A stretch of 64,000 nucleotides of DNA. It comes from Serinicoccus profundi (GTDB lineage: Bacteria > Actinomycetota > Actinomycetes > Actinomycetales > Dermatophilaceae). Each line of letters starts with the position of its first letter. The first letter of the stretch is position 1. This document shows positions 56,941 to 64,000 of the stretch, piece by piece. The position numbers were made by a program, and so were the translations under genes. The notes below the pieces were generated by a model that worked only from the letters and a program-made list of their open reading frames with translations, was not told the DNA's origin and ran no database searches. The stretch covers positions 992,001 to 1,056,000 of the forward strand of contig NZ_CP042862.1 in the NCBI RefSeq assembly GCF_008001015.1. The letters run 5' to 3'.

Positions 56941-59868
56941 ATGAGCGAGCGCATCCCCCAGCACCGCTACACCGCCGAGGTGGCCGGCGAGATCGAGCGC
57001 CGGTGGCAGCAGCGGTGGGCGGACGAGGACACCTTCGCCTCCGCCAACCCGGCCGGTCCGTGGGCCGCTCCGGACGACGCACGGCTGGCCGACGGGCGTG
57101 AGCACCGGGTGGTCATGGACATGTTCCCCTACCCCTCGGGGGCCGGGATGCACGTCGGTCACCCCCTCGGGTACGTCGCGACCGACGTCCACGCACGCTT
57201 CCTGCGGACCACCGGCGCCAACGTCATGTATGCCATGGGCTTCGACGCCTTCGGCCTGCCCGCCGAGCACTACGCGGTCCAGACCGGTCAGCATCCACGG
57301 GCCACCACGGAGGAGGCCATGGCGACCTACCGGCGCCAGATGCGGATGATCGGCCTCTCGCACGAGCCGCGGCGCACCTTCGCGACGATCGACCCGGACT
57401 ACGTGCGCTGGACGCAGTGGATCTTCCAACGGATCTACGACTCGTGGTACGACCCGCAGGCGGCCCCGCGTGAGGGATCAGGCCAGCTGGCGCCGGGGCG
57501 CGCGCGGCCCATCAGCGAGCTGGTCGCGCAGTTCGTCTCCGGCGAGCGGGAGCTGCCCGACGGCCGGGCCTGGGAGCAGCTGTCGCCGCCCGAGCGCGCA
57601 CGGGTCCTGGACGACTACCGGCTGGCCTACGTCTCCGAGGCGCCGGTCAACTGGTGCCCCGGGCTGGGCACCGTCCTGGCCAACGAGGAGGTCACCGCCG
57701 ACGGCAAGTCCGAGCGCGGCGACTTCCCGGTCTTCAAGCGCAACCTGTCGCAGTGGATGATGAGGATCACGGCGTATGCCGACCGTCTCACCGACGACCT
57801 GGAGCGGCTGGACTGGCCCGAGCGGGTGCGCCTCATGCAACGCCACTGGATCGGCCGGTCGGCGGGCGCGCAGGTCGCCTTCCCGGTGGCCACCGCGGCG
57901 GGCGAGGCGGCGCAGCTCGAGGTCTTCACCACCCGGCCCGACACCCTCTTCGGCGCGACCTTCATGGTCGTGGCGCCCGAGCACCCCCTCGTCGAGGCGA
58001 TCGTGCCCGAGGCCTGGCCGAGCGGCACCAAGGACGCCTGGACCGGCGGTGCCGCGACCCCGCTCGAGGCGGTCACGGCATACCAGCGGCAGGCCTCGAC
58101 CCGGAGCGACCTCGAGCGCCAGACCGAGGGCAGGGCCAAGAGCGGCGTCTTCAGCGGTGCCTTCGCGACCAACCCGGTGACCGGGACCCGCATCCCCGTC
58201 TTCGTCGCCGACTACGTGCTCATGGGCTACGGCACCGGCGCGATCATGGCCGTGCCCGGGCAGGACCAGCGCGACTGGGACTTCGCCACCGTCTTCGACC
58301 TGCCGATCATCCGCACCGTCCAGCCGGGCGCCGACCACCCGGAGGACGAGGCGTTCACCGGTGAGGGCCTGGCGATCAACTCCGCCAACGACGAGCTCAG
58401 CCTGGACGGCCTGGGGGTCGCCGAGGCCAAGGAGCGGATGCTCGTCTGGCTGGAGGAGACGGGCAGGGGCGAGGCCACGGTGACCTACCGGCTGCGCGAC
58501 TGGCTGTTCAGCCGCCAACGCTACTGGGGAGAGCCGTTCCCCGTCGTGTGGGACGAGGACGGTGTCGCCCACCCCGTGCCCGACGAGCAGCTGCCGGTCA
58601 CGCTGCCCGACGTGCCCGACTACTCGCCCCGCACCTTCGCCCCCGACGATGCTCAGAGCGAGCCGGAGGCACCCCTGGCGCGGGCCACGGACTGGGTCGA
58701 CACCACGATGGACCTCGGCGACGGACGTGGGCCGATCCCGGTGCGCCGCGAGACCAACACCATGCCCAACTGGGCCGGGTCGTGCTGGTACTACCTGCGC
58801 TACCTGGACCCCGCCAACGACGCCGCTCCGGTCGACCCGGCGGTGGAGGAGTACTGGATCGGTCCGCGCGAGCAGACCGTGGCCGGGGCGCCGGAGGGCT
58901 CCGTCGACCCCGGTGGCGTCGACCTCTACGTCGGCGGCGTCGAGCACGCGGTGCTGCACCTGCTCTACGCCCGCTTCTGGCACAAGGTGCTCTTCGACCT
59001 GGGCTACGTCAGCAGTGAGGAGCCCTTCCGGCGACTCATCAACCAGGGCATGATCGAGGCCTACGTCTACCGCGACGCGCGCGGTTTCGCCGTGCCGGCG
59101 GCCGAGGTGGAGGAGCACACGTCCTCCGGGGGCGGGCCCTCGACCTTCACCTGGGAGGGCCAGCCGGTCACCCAGGAGTACGGCAAGATGGGCAAGTCCC
59201 TCAAGAACGTCGTCACCCCCGACGAGATGGTCGACCAGTTCGGCGCCGACACCTTCCGGGTCTACGAGATGAGCATGGGCCCGCTGGAGCAGTACCGTCC
59301 GTGGGAGACCCGCGCGGTCGTCGGCAGTCAGCGCTTCCTGCAGCGGCTGTGGCGCAACGTCATCGACGAGGAGACCGGTGAGGTCACGGTCATCGACGAC
59401 GCGCCGTCGCCGGAGCTGACCAAGGCCCTGCACCGGACCATCGACGCGGTGGCTGCGGACTACGCCGCCCTGCGGACCAACACGGCCATCGCGCGGATGA
59501 TCGAGCTCAACAACCTGCTCACCAAGCTGGATGCCGTGCCGCGGGCCGTCGTCGAGCCGTTGGTGCAGATGGTGGCACCGGTCGCCCCGCACGTCGCCGC
59601 CGAGCTCTGGGAACGCCTGGGGCACGGCGACCTGACCTATGCCCCCTTCCCGCAGGCCGACCCGACCCAGCTCGTGGAGGACACGGTGACGGCCGTGGTG
59701 CAGGTCAAGGGCAAGGTCCGCGACCGGCTCGAGGTGGCGGCGGACATCTCCGAGGCCGATCTGGAGGCGCTCGCGATGGGCAGCGAGAAGGTCCAGCGCT
59801 TCCTCGACGGGGCCAGCGTGCGCAAGGTCATCGTGCGGGCTCCCAGCCTCGTCAACATCGTGGTCTGA
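56941..59868 (+). CDS. leuS: Leucyl-tRNA synthetase
   Basis: A 975-residue class I synthetase that charges tRNA-Leu. HIGH motif HVGH at 71-74 in [16 protein letters not shown]; editing (CP1) domain from about 290; KMSKS in the form KMGKS at 749-753; a C-terminal anticodon-binding and tail domain. Length is somewhat above the usual 860-960 because of inserts around 180-200 and 690-740. ATG 56941 is preceded by GACGAGAG. Expression is probably controlled by the leucine attenuator just upstream. degV follows after 16 nt. Confidence 0.96.
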   Translation: MSERIPQHRYTAEVAGEIERRWQQRWADEDTFASANPAGPWAAPDDARLADGREHRVVMDMFPYPSGAGMHVGHPLGYVATDVHARFLRTTGANVMYAMGFDAFGLPAEHYAVQTGQHPRATTEEAMATYRRQMRMIGLSHEPRRTFATIDPDYVRWTQWIFQRIYDSWYDPQAAPREGSGQLAPGRARPISELVAQFVSGERELPDGRAWEQLSPPERARVLDDYRLAYVSEAPVNWCPGLGTVLANEEVTADGKSERGDFPVFKRNLSQWMMRITAYADRLTDDLERLDWPERVRLMQRHWIGRSAGAQVAFPVATAAGEAAQLEVFTTRPDTLFGATFMVVAPEHPLVEAIVPEAWPSGTKDAWTGGAATPLEAVTAYQRQASTRSDLERQTEGRAKSGVFSGAFATNPVTGTRIPVFVADYVLMGYGTGAIMAVPGQDQRDWDFATVFDLPIIRTVQPGADHPEDEAFTGEGLAINSANDELSLDGLGVAEAKERMLVWLEETGRGEATVTYRLRDWLFSRQRYWGEPFPVVWDEDGVAHPVPDEQLPVTLPDVPDYSPRTFAPDDAQSEPEAPLARATDWVDTTMDLGDGRGPIPVRRETNTMPNWAGSCWYYLRYLDPANDAAPVDPAVEEYWIGPREQTVAGAPEGSVDPGGVDLYVGGVEHAVLHLLYARFWHKVLFDLGYVSSEEPFRRLINQGMIEAYVYRDARGFAVPAAEVEEHTSSGGGPSTFTWEGQPVTQEYGKMGKSLKNVVTPDEMVDQFGADTFRVYEMSMGPLEQYRPWETRAVVGSQRFLQRLWRNVIDEETGEVTVIDDAPSPELTKALHRTIDAVAADYAALRTNTAIARMIELNNLLTKLDAVPRAVVEPLVQMVAPVAPHVAAELWERLGHGDLTYAPFPQADPTQLVEDTVTAVVQVKGKVRDRLEVAADISEADLEALAMGSEKVQRFLDGASVRKVIVRAPSLVNIVV

Positions 59869-59884
59869 GCCTGAGGCGCGAGCC

Positions 59885-60745
59885 GTGGACGTCGCCCTCC
59901 TCACCGACAGCGCCAGCTGCCTGCCGCCGGGCAGCGCTCCGGCCCTGAGCGTCCTGCCGCTGCACGTCGTCGTGGCCGGGCGGCGTGGGGACTCCCGCGA
60001 GGTGGGCCATGCCGAGCTGGTCGAGGTGCTGCGCTCGTCCTCGCACGGGGTCCGCGTGTCGACCAGCCGGGTGTCGCCCGGCGAGTTCGCCGAGGGCTAC
60101 CGGGAGCTGGTGGCCCGCACCGGGTGTCGTGACATCGTCTCGGTCCACCTCTCCGGTGGGGTCAGCGGGACGGTCGAGGCCGCGCGCCTGGCTGCGCAGG
60201 CGGTGGCCGACGAGGTGCAGGTGCGGGTGGTCGACTCCCGGATGGTCGGTATGGCGTTGGGCTGGGCGACGCAGGACGCGGCCACTCTCGCGGCGTCGGG
60301 CGGCAGCGCCGATGAGGTCGAGGAGCTCGTGCACCGCCGGTTGGAGGGCAGCCAGGCGTGGTTCTACGTCGACACCCTGGAGCACCTGCGGCGCGGCGGG
60401 CGGCTGGCCCGTTCACAGGCCGTGCTCGGGTCGGCCCTCGCGATCAAGCCCCTGCTCACGCTGAGCGGGGGAGAGGTGGTGCTGGCTGAGCGCGTGCGCA
60501 CGCGGGGCAAGGCGCTCTCCCGCCTCGAGGTGATCGTGGCCGACGCCGTGGCACAGGTGCGCGCGGGCGGCGGCCGCCCGCGCCTCGGTGTGCACGAGCT
60601 GGACGCCGAGGAGGCGGCCGCGGCGCTGGCGGGGCGGCTGGGGGAACGGCTGGACGTGGAGACCGTCGTGCTCCCGCTCGACCCGAGCCTGGGCGTGCAC
60701 ACAGGCCCGGGGACGCTCGGGGTCGTCATCGCCGACGCGGGCTGA
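59885..60745 (+). CDS. DegV family fatty-acid-binding protein
   Basis: A 286-residue cytosolic protein of the DegV fold. Relatives (FakB) present bound fatty acids to a kinase. Seen: N-terminal VALLTDSASCLPPG, VSTSRVSPGEFAEGYREL, VVDSRMVGMALGWATQDA and FYVDTLEHLRRGGRLARSQA, all usual landmarks. GTG 59885. The order leuS-degV-comEA-comEC is common in actinobacteria, but the ligand and partner are unknown; no FakA kinase gene is in view. Confidence 0.88.
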   Translation: MDVALLTDSASCLPPGSAPALSVLPLHVVVAGRRGDSREVGHAELVEVLRSSSHGVRVSTSRVSPGEFAEGYRELVARTGCRDIVSVHLSGGVSGTVEAARLAAQAVADEVQVRVVDSRMVGMALGWATQDAATLAASGGSADEVEELVHRRLEGSQAWFYVDTLEHLRRGGRLARSQAVLGSALAIKPLLTLSGGEVVLAERVRTRGKALSRLEVIVADAVAQVRAGGGRPRLGVHELDAEEAAAALAGRLGERLDVETVVLPLDPSLGVHTGPGTLGVVIADAG

Positions 60746-60851
60746 GTCCACCGGTCGACGCGGACGTCGCCGTCCGTCCACATCACCGGACCGCCACCGC
60801 TCTCCGTCCACAGATCTGCGTCAGCCTCTCGCCGGACTCTCGCGATGCTCC

Positions 60852-60857
60852 TAGCGT
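60852..60857 (+). promoter_or_regulatory. -10 box for comEA
   Basis: TAGCGT ends 7 nt before ATG 60865, the leaderless-type spacing. The alternative GTG 60856 lies inside the box. If the box is real, comEA-comEC has its own promoter in the 119-bp gap after degV. Confidence 0.4.
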
Positions 60858-60864
60858 GCCGACC

Positions 60865-61926
60865 ATGGACTCGGGGGACATGGAGGCGCTGCACGAGGGC
60901 CGGCACCGCAGACGACGGATGCTCGCGCCGGACGACGACGCCGAACGGAGCAAGGGCATCGACCCGCGTCTCGTCGAGCCGCGTCCTCGCGCGCAGGTGC
61001 GGGAGAGGGACGTGGCGTCCGAGGACGAGGGGGACGTCGCGGCTGACGCGGAGGTCGCTGACGGCGCCGACGTCGTGAGCTCGTTGCGCCTCGTCGCCGT
61101 GCCGGGGGCGGGACGGGGCGCGGAGATCGGCGTGGGTGCCCGCACGGTCGGGGGCCTGCTGCTGGTCGCCGTCATGGTCCTGGTGGTGCTCGGGGCACGC
61201 TGGTGGTGGGTCGACCAGCAGGCCACCGCGCTGCCGGTCGCCGCTGGCCTCGACCAGGAGGGTGGTTCCGTCCCCGCCGGTGGCGGCGCTGAGGGCGACG
61301 TGGGTGGTCAGGCCGGCGGAGGCGAGAGCCCCGCCCCAGGGGCGGCGGGGGAGGGCGGGTCGCCGGGGACGACGGGGGACGGTGGATCGAGCACCCCTCC
61401 CGCTGCACCCTCCGCCGCGGTCGGTGACGCCTCCGGGCTGGCCGCCGGGCCGGTGCTCGTCCACGTGGTGGGCGAGGTCGCGGCTCCGGGCGTCGTCGAG
61501 CTGCCGGCCGGCGCGAGGGTCGTGGATGCCATCGATGCCGCTGGTGGGCTCACCGAGGCGGCCGACGCCGGCTCGGTCAACATGGCGCGGGCCGTCGTCG
61601 ACGGCGAGCAGGTCTGGGTGGGTGCACCTGGAGAGGATCCGCCGGTGGGGTGGGTCTCCGGAGCCCGGACCGACACCGGCAGCGGCTCCGGCAGCGAGGC
61701 TGGTGGCTCGGCGGGCACAGGCGTCCTCGCGCCCGTCGACCTCAACCGGGCCACGCAGGCCGACCTCGAGGAGCTGCCCGGGATCGGCCCGGTCACGGCA
61801 GGTCGCATCCTCGCCTGGCGGGAGGAGCACGGAGGATTCACCGCCGTGGCCGAGCTGCTCGAGGTGAGTGGGATCGGTGAGCGGACGCTGGAACAGCTGG
61901 AGCCGCTGGTCGTGGTGGGGAGGTGA
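60865..61926 (+). CDS. comEA: ComEA-family DNA-binding competence protein
   Basis: A 353-residue membrane-anchored DNA receptor. A basic cytosolic N-terminus, one membrane helix near 95-115 (VGGLLLVAVMVLVVLGARWW), a Gly/Ala/Ser-rich linker to about 185, an SLBB domain (VHVVGEVAAPGVVELPAGAR) and two helix-hairpin-helix motifs at the C-terminus (VDLNRATQADLEELPGIGPV, LLEVSGIGERTLEQL). It binds incoming DNA at the outer face. The stop overlaps the comEC start (GTGA), so they are coupled. ATG 60865 is preferred over GTG 60856 because of the -10 box. Confidence 0.9.
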   Translation: MDSGDMEALHEGRHRRRRMLAPDDDAERSKGIDPRLVEPRPRAQVRERDVASEDEGDVAADAEVADGADVVSSLRLVAVPGAGRGAEIGVGARTVGGLLLVAVMVLVVLGARWWWVDQQATALPVAAGLDQEGGSVPAGGGAEGDVGGQAGGGESPAPGAAGEGGSPGTTGDGGSSTPPAAPSAAVGDASGLAAGPVLVHVVGEVAAPGVVELPAGARVVDAIDAAGGLTEAADAGSVNMARAVVDGEQVWVGAPGEDPPVGWVSGARTDTGSGSGSEAGGSAGTGVLAPVDLNRATQADLEELPGIGPVTAGRILAWREEHGGFTAVAELLEVSGIGERTLEQLEPLVVVGR

Positions 61927-64000
61927 GCGGACGGGAGGCTCTCGGAGCGTGTGACGCGGGCGGCCCGGCGGAGCGCCACCCCACCGACGACGATGGCGAC
62001 CTTGGTCCCACTCACCGTGCTCAGGTGGGTCCCGGGGGCACGGCGGAGCGACTGCACCAGGAGGGGCCGGGAGAGCCCCCCGACCCTGGGGACGGGCTGC
62101 ACGACGCGCGGCTCCTGGTGCCGGCGCTGGTCGCCTGGGGCGTGCTCGTGGCGGTCCTACCGGGCCCAGGCTGGCTGCCCGGTGCCGTGGCGACGGCCGC
62201 GCTGACCTCGGCCGCCTGGCTCCTGCGGACGACCGGCCGTCGAGACGAGACGCGGCCGCGGTCGCGGATGCTCAATGTGCTCGCCCTCTCCGCAGCGGCC
62301 GTCGGCCTGGTGGCCGGAGCCGCGGCGCTGCACTTTGCCGTCGCGCGGGCGGGACCCGTGCCGGGCTGGGCGCAGGAGCGGGCGGTCGGTCGTGCCGAGC
62401 TGCTGGTGACCACGGAGCCGAGGGTGCTGGCCCGGGGCGACGAGCGGGAGCCGCTCGTCATCCTCGAGGCGCGGGTGCTCGAGGCGTCGGCTCGCGGGAT
62501 GACGAGCCGACCACGCACCCCGGTGCTCGTCATCGCGCCCGGCGGGCAGGGCTGGGGAGACGTCGCCTGGCGGAGCCGGATCGAGGTGCAGGGCCGCTGG
62601 GCTCCGGCCGAGCCGGGGGAGCGGGCGGTCGCAGTGCTCGTGCCTCGCGGTCCGCCGAGGACCCGTGACGCCCCGCCTACGCTGCTGCGGGGCATCGACC
62701 ACGTGCGAGGACGCTTCCGTGAGGCGGTCGACCCGCTGCCCCGCGACGCCCGCGGACTGGTGCCGGGGCTCGTCATCGGTGACACCTCCCTCACGCCGGA
62801 GGACCTCACGCAGGCCATGCGTGACACCGGGATGACCCACTTGAGCGCCGTGAGTGGCAGCAATGTCGCCATCGTCGCCGGTGGCGTGGCGCTGTTGGCG
62901 GCTCGCACGGGGCTGCCGCGCCGCTGGCGGCTGCCGGTCGTGCTCGCCGCGCTCCTGAGCTTCATCCTGCTGTGCCGACCGGAGCCGTCGGTGCTCCGCG
63001 CCGGCGTCATGGGGGCCGTGGGGCTGATCGCCCTGACGGGCGGACGTCGGCGGGCGAGCCTGCCGACCCTCGGGGCGGCGGTCATCGGGCTGCTGTGCCT
63101 CGACCCGTGGTTGGCCCGCTCCTACGGCTTCGCCCTGTCCACCCTCGCCACGCTCGGCCTGGTGCTCTGGGCCCGCCCGTGGGGGTTGGCGATGGCGCGG
63201 GTGGTGCCGCGCTGGGCCTCCCTGCCGGCGCGCGCGGCAGCCGTCCCGCTCGCGGCGCAGGTCATCTGCGCGCCGGTCATCGTCCTGCTGCAGGGCAGCG
63301 TCACCACGGTGGCGGTGCTGGCCAACCTGCTCGCGGCACCTCTGGTCCCTCCCACCACCATCCTGGGCGTGGTGGCAGCGGTCCTGGCGCCGGTCTCGCT
63401 CCACCTGGCGATGGCCGTGGCCTGGCTGTCGGCGGTCCCCGCGTGGGTCATCGGCCGGATCGCCCGGGTGTGCTCGCGGTTGCCTTACGGCACCCTCGAG
63501 TGGTGGGACGGCGCGGCCGGGGCCTGGGCACTGGTCGCGGCGACGCTCGGGCTCCTGCTCACCTGGCGGTGGTGGGGCCTGCAGGTGCGCCGCCACCGGT
63601 GGGGGACCGCCGCAGTGGGCTGCGCCCTCCTCGTCTGGCTGCTGCCCGTGCCCGGCCTGGCCCCGTGGCCGCCCCGAGGCTGGGTGGTCGCGGGCTGTGA
63701 CGTAGGTCAGGGCGACGCCTTCGTCGTCGCCACGGGCCCCGAGCGGGCGCTGGTCATCGACACCGGCCCGGACCCTGCGGCGATGAGCGAGTGCCTGCGG
63801 GGCCTCGGCGTCCGCCGCGTCGATTTGCTGGTGCTGACGCACTTCCATGCCGATCACGTCGGGGGACTCTCCGGGGTGCTGTCGTCCGCGCAGGTCGAGG
63901 AGGTGCTCGTCACGCCGGTGCAGGAGCCGGTCGAGACGGCGACGGCCGTCCTGGACCAGGTGAGGGAGAGCGGCATACCGGTCCGTGCGGCGCAGGTGGG
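61923..64000 (+). CDS. comEC: ComEC DNA-uptake channel, 5' part
   Basis: Multi-spanning inner-membrane protein that passes single-stranded DNA into the cytosol. About 692 codons are present and the gene runs off the window. Order: a soluble N-terminus, a DUF4131-type region (LVTTEPRVLARGDEREPLVI), the competence domain with MTHLSAVSGSNVAIVAGGVA and many membrane helices, and the start of the C-terminal metallo-beta-lactamase nuclease domain with VVAGCDVGQGDAF and LTHFHADHVGGLSG. GTG 61923 overlaps the comEA stop. It ends with the octamer GGCATACC (63972) coding for Gly-Ile-Pro with a rare ATA codon. Confidence 0.92.
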   Translation, partial: MSGREALGACDAGGPAERHPTDDDGDLGPTHRAQVGPGGTAERLHQEGPGEPPDPGDGLHDARLLVPALVAWGVLVAVLPGPGWLPGAVATAALTSAAWLLRTTGRRDETRPRSRMLNVLALSAAAVGLVAGAAALHFAVARAGPVPGWAQERAVGRAELLVTTEPRVLARGDEREPLVILEARVLEASARGMTSRPRTPVLVIAPGGQGWGDVAWRSRIEVQGRWAPAEPGERAVAVLVPRGPPRTRDAPPTLLRGIDHVRGRFREAVDPLPRDARGLVPGLVIGDTSLTPEDLTQAMRDTGMTHLSAVSGSNVAIVAGGVALLAARTGLPRRWRLPVVLAALLSFILLCRPEPSVLRAGVMGAVGLIALTGGRRRASLPTLGAAVIGLLCLDPWLARSYGFALSTLATLGLVLWARPWGLAMARVVPRWASLPARAAAVPLAAQVICAPVIVLLQGSVTTVAVLANLLAAPLVPPTTILGVVAAVLAPVSLHLAMAVAWLSAVPAWVIGRIARVCSRLPYGTLEWWDGAAGAWALVAATLGLLLTWRWWGLQVRRHRWGTAAVGCALLVWLLPVPGLAPWPPRGWVVAGCDVGQGDAFVVATGPERALVIDTGPDPAAMSECLRGLGVRRVDLLVLTHFHADHVGGLSGVLSSAQVEEVLVTPVQEPVETATAVLDQVRESGIPVRAAQV

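Overview
The window is a very GC-rich chromosomal segment (above 70% G+C by eye) from an actinobacterium. The evidence is a mycothiol-disulfide reductase, MtrA-MtrB-LpqB, a WhiB1-type iron-sulfur protein, PdtaS, an actinobacterial SecA neighbourhood with an Rv3235-type gene, a 1,600-residue NAD-glutamate dehydrogenase and many leaderless-type starts. Gene order and content fit the Micrococcales, perhaps near Intrasporangiaceae/Ornithinimicrobiaceae; that placement is inference. I found no rRNA, tRNA, CRISPR array or prophage.

Layout. 1-8.8 kb: mycothione reductase, S-adenosylhomocysteinase, mtrA-mtrB-lpqB, a ComF-type phosphoribosyltransferase and long-form hibernation factor, closed by a strong hairpin. 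8.8-22.7 kb: a YcaQ-type DNA glycosylase, a triple-GNAT protein back to back with secA, an Rv3235/LysM pair, an HTH/SAF/CpaE-like cluster, pruA and two small genes. 22.8-31 kb: the large glutamate dehydrogenase, pdtaS, whiB1 and an amidohydrolase. 31-34.4 kb is the one clearly mobile region: an HNH endonuclease gene with a LexA-type box upstream is split by an intact IS256-family element with an 8-bp target duplication. 34.4-43.5 kb: an FhuF-like iron-sulfur protein, pyruvate phosphate dikinase and its regulatory kinase, miaA, a broken cation/proton antiporter, an RsmC-like methyltransferase and hflX. 43.5-54.8 kb: mixed metabolic and envelope genes, fdhD, dinG, and a CHRD protein facing an ECF sigma/anti-sigma pair. 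54.8-64 kb: holA, rpsT, leuS, a DegV protein, comEA and the start of comEC.

How the genes work together. MtrAB-LpqB is an envelope two-component system with its lipoprotein partner. PPDK and its bifunctional kinase/phosphorylase form a control unit at the PEP-pyruvate node. PruA and the glutamate dehydrogenase act in sequence (proline to glutamate to 2-oxoglutarate) but are separate transcription units. ComEA and ComEC, with the distant ComF protein, are late competence functions.

Most notable non-coding signals: (i) a 13-codon leader peptide with three consecutive CTT leucine codons, followed by two hairpins in front of leuS, which looks like ribosome-mediated attenuation; (ii) an octamer, GGTATGCC/GGCATACC, found 31 times by hand in all reading frames and both orientations, far above chance; (iii) a TANNNT-like box 6-7 nt before the start codon of many genes, and in two divergent pairs one near-palindromic box seems to serve both genes; (iv) an inverted pair of 14-mers in the promoter region between the ECF sigma gene and the CHRD gene.
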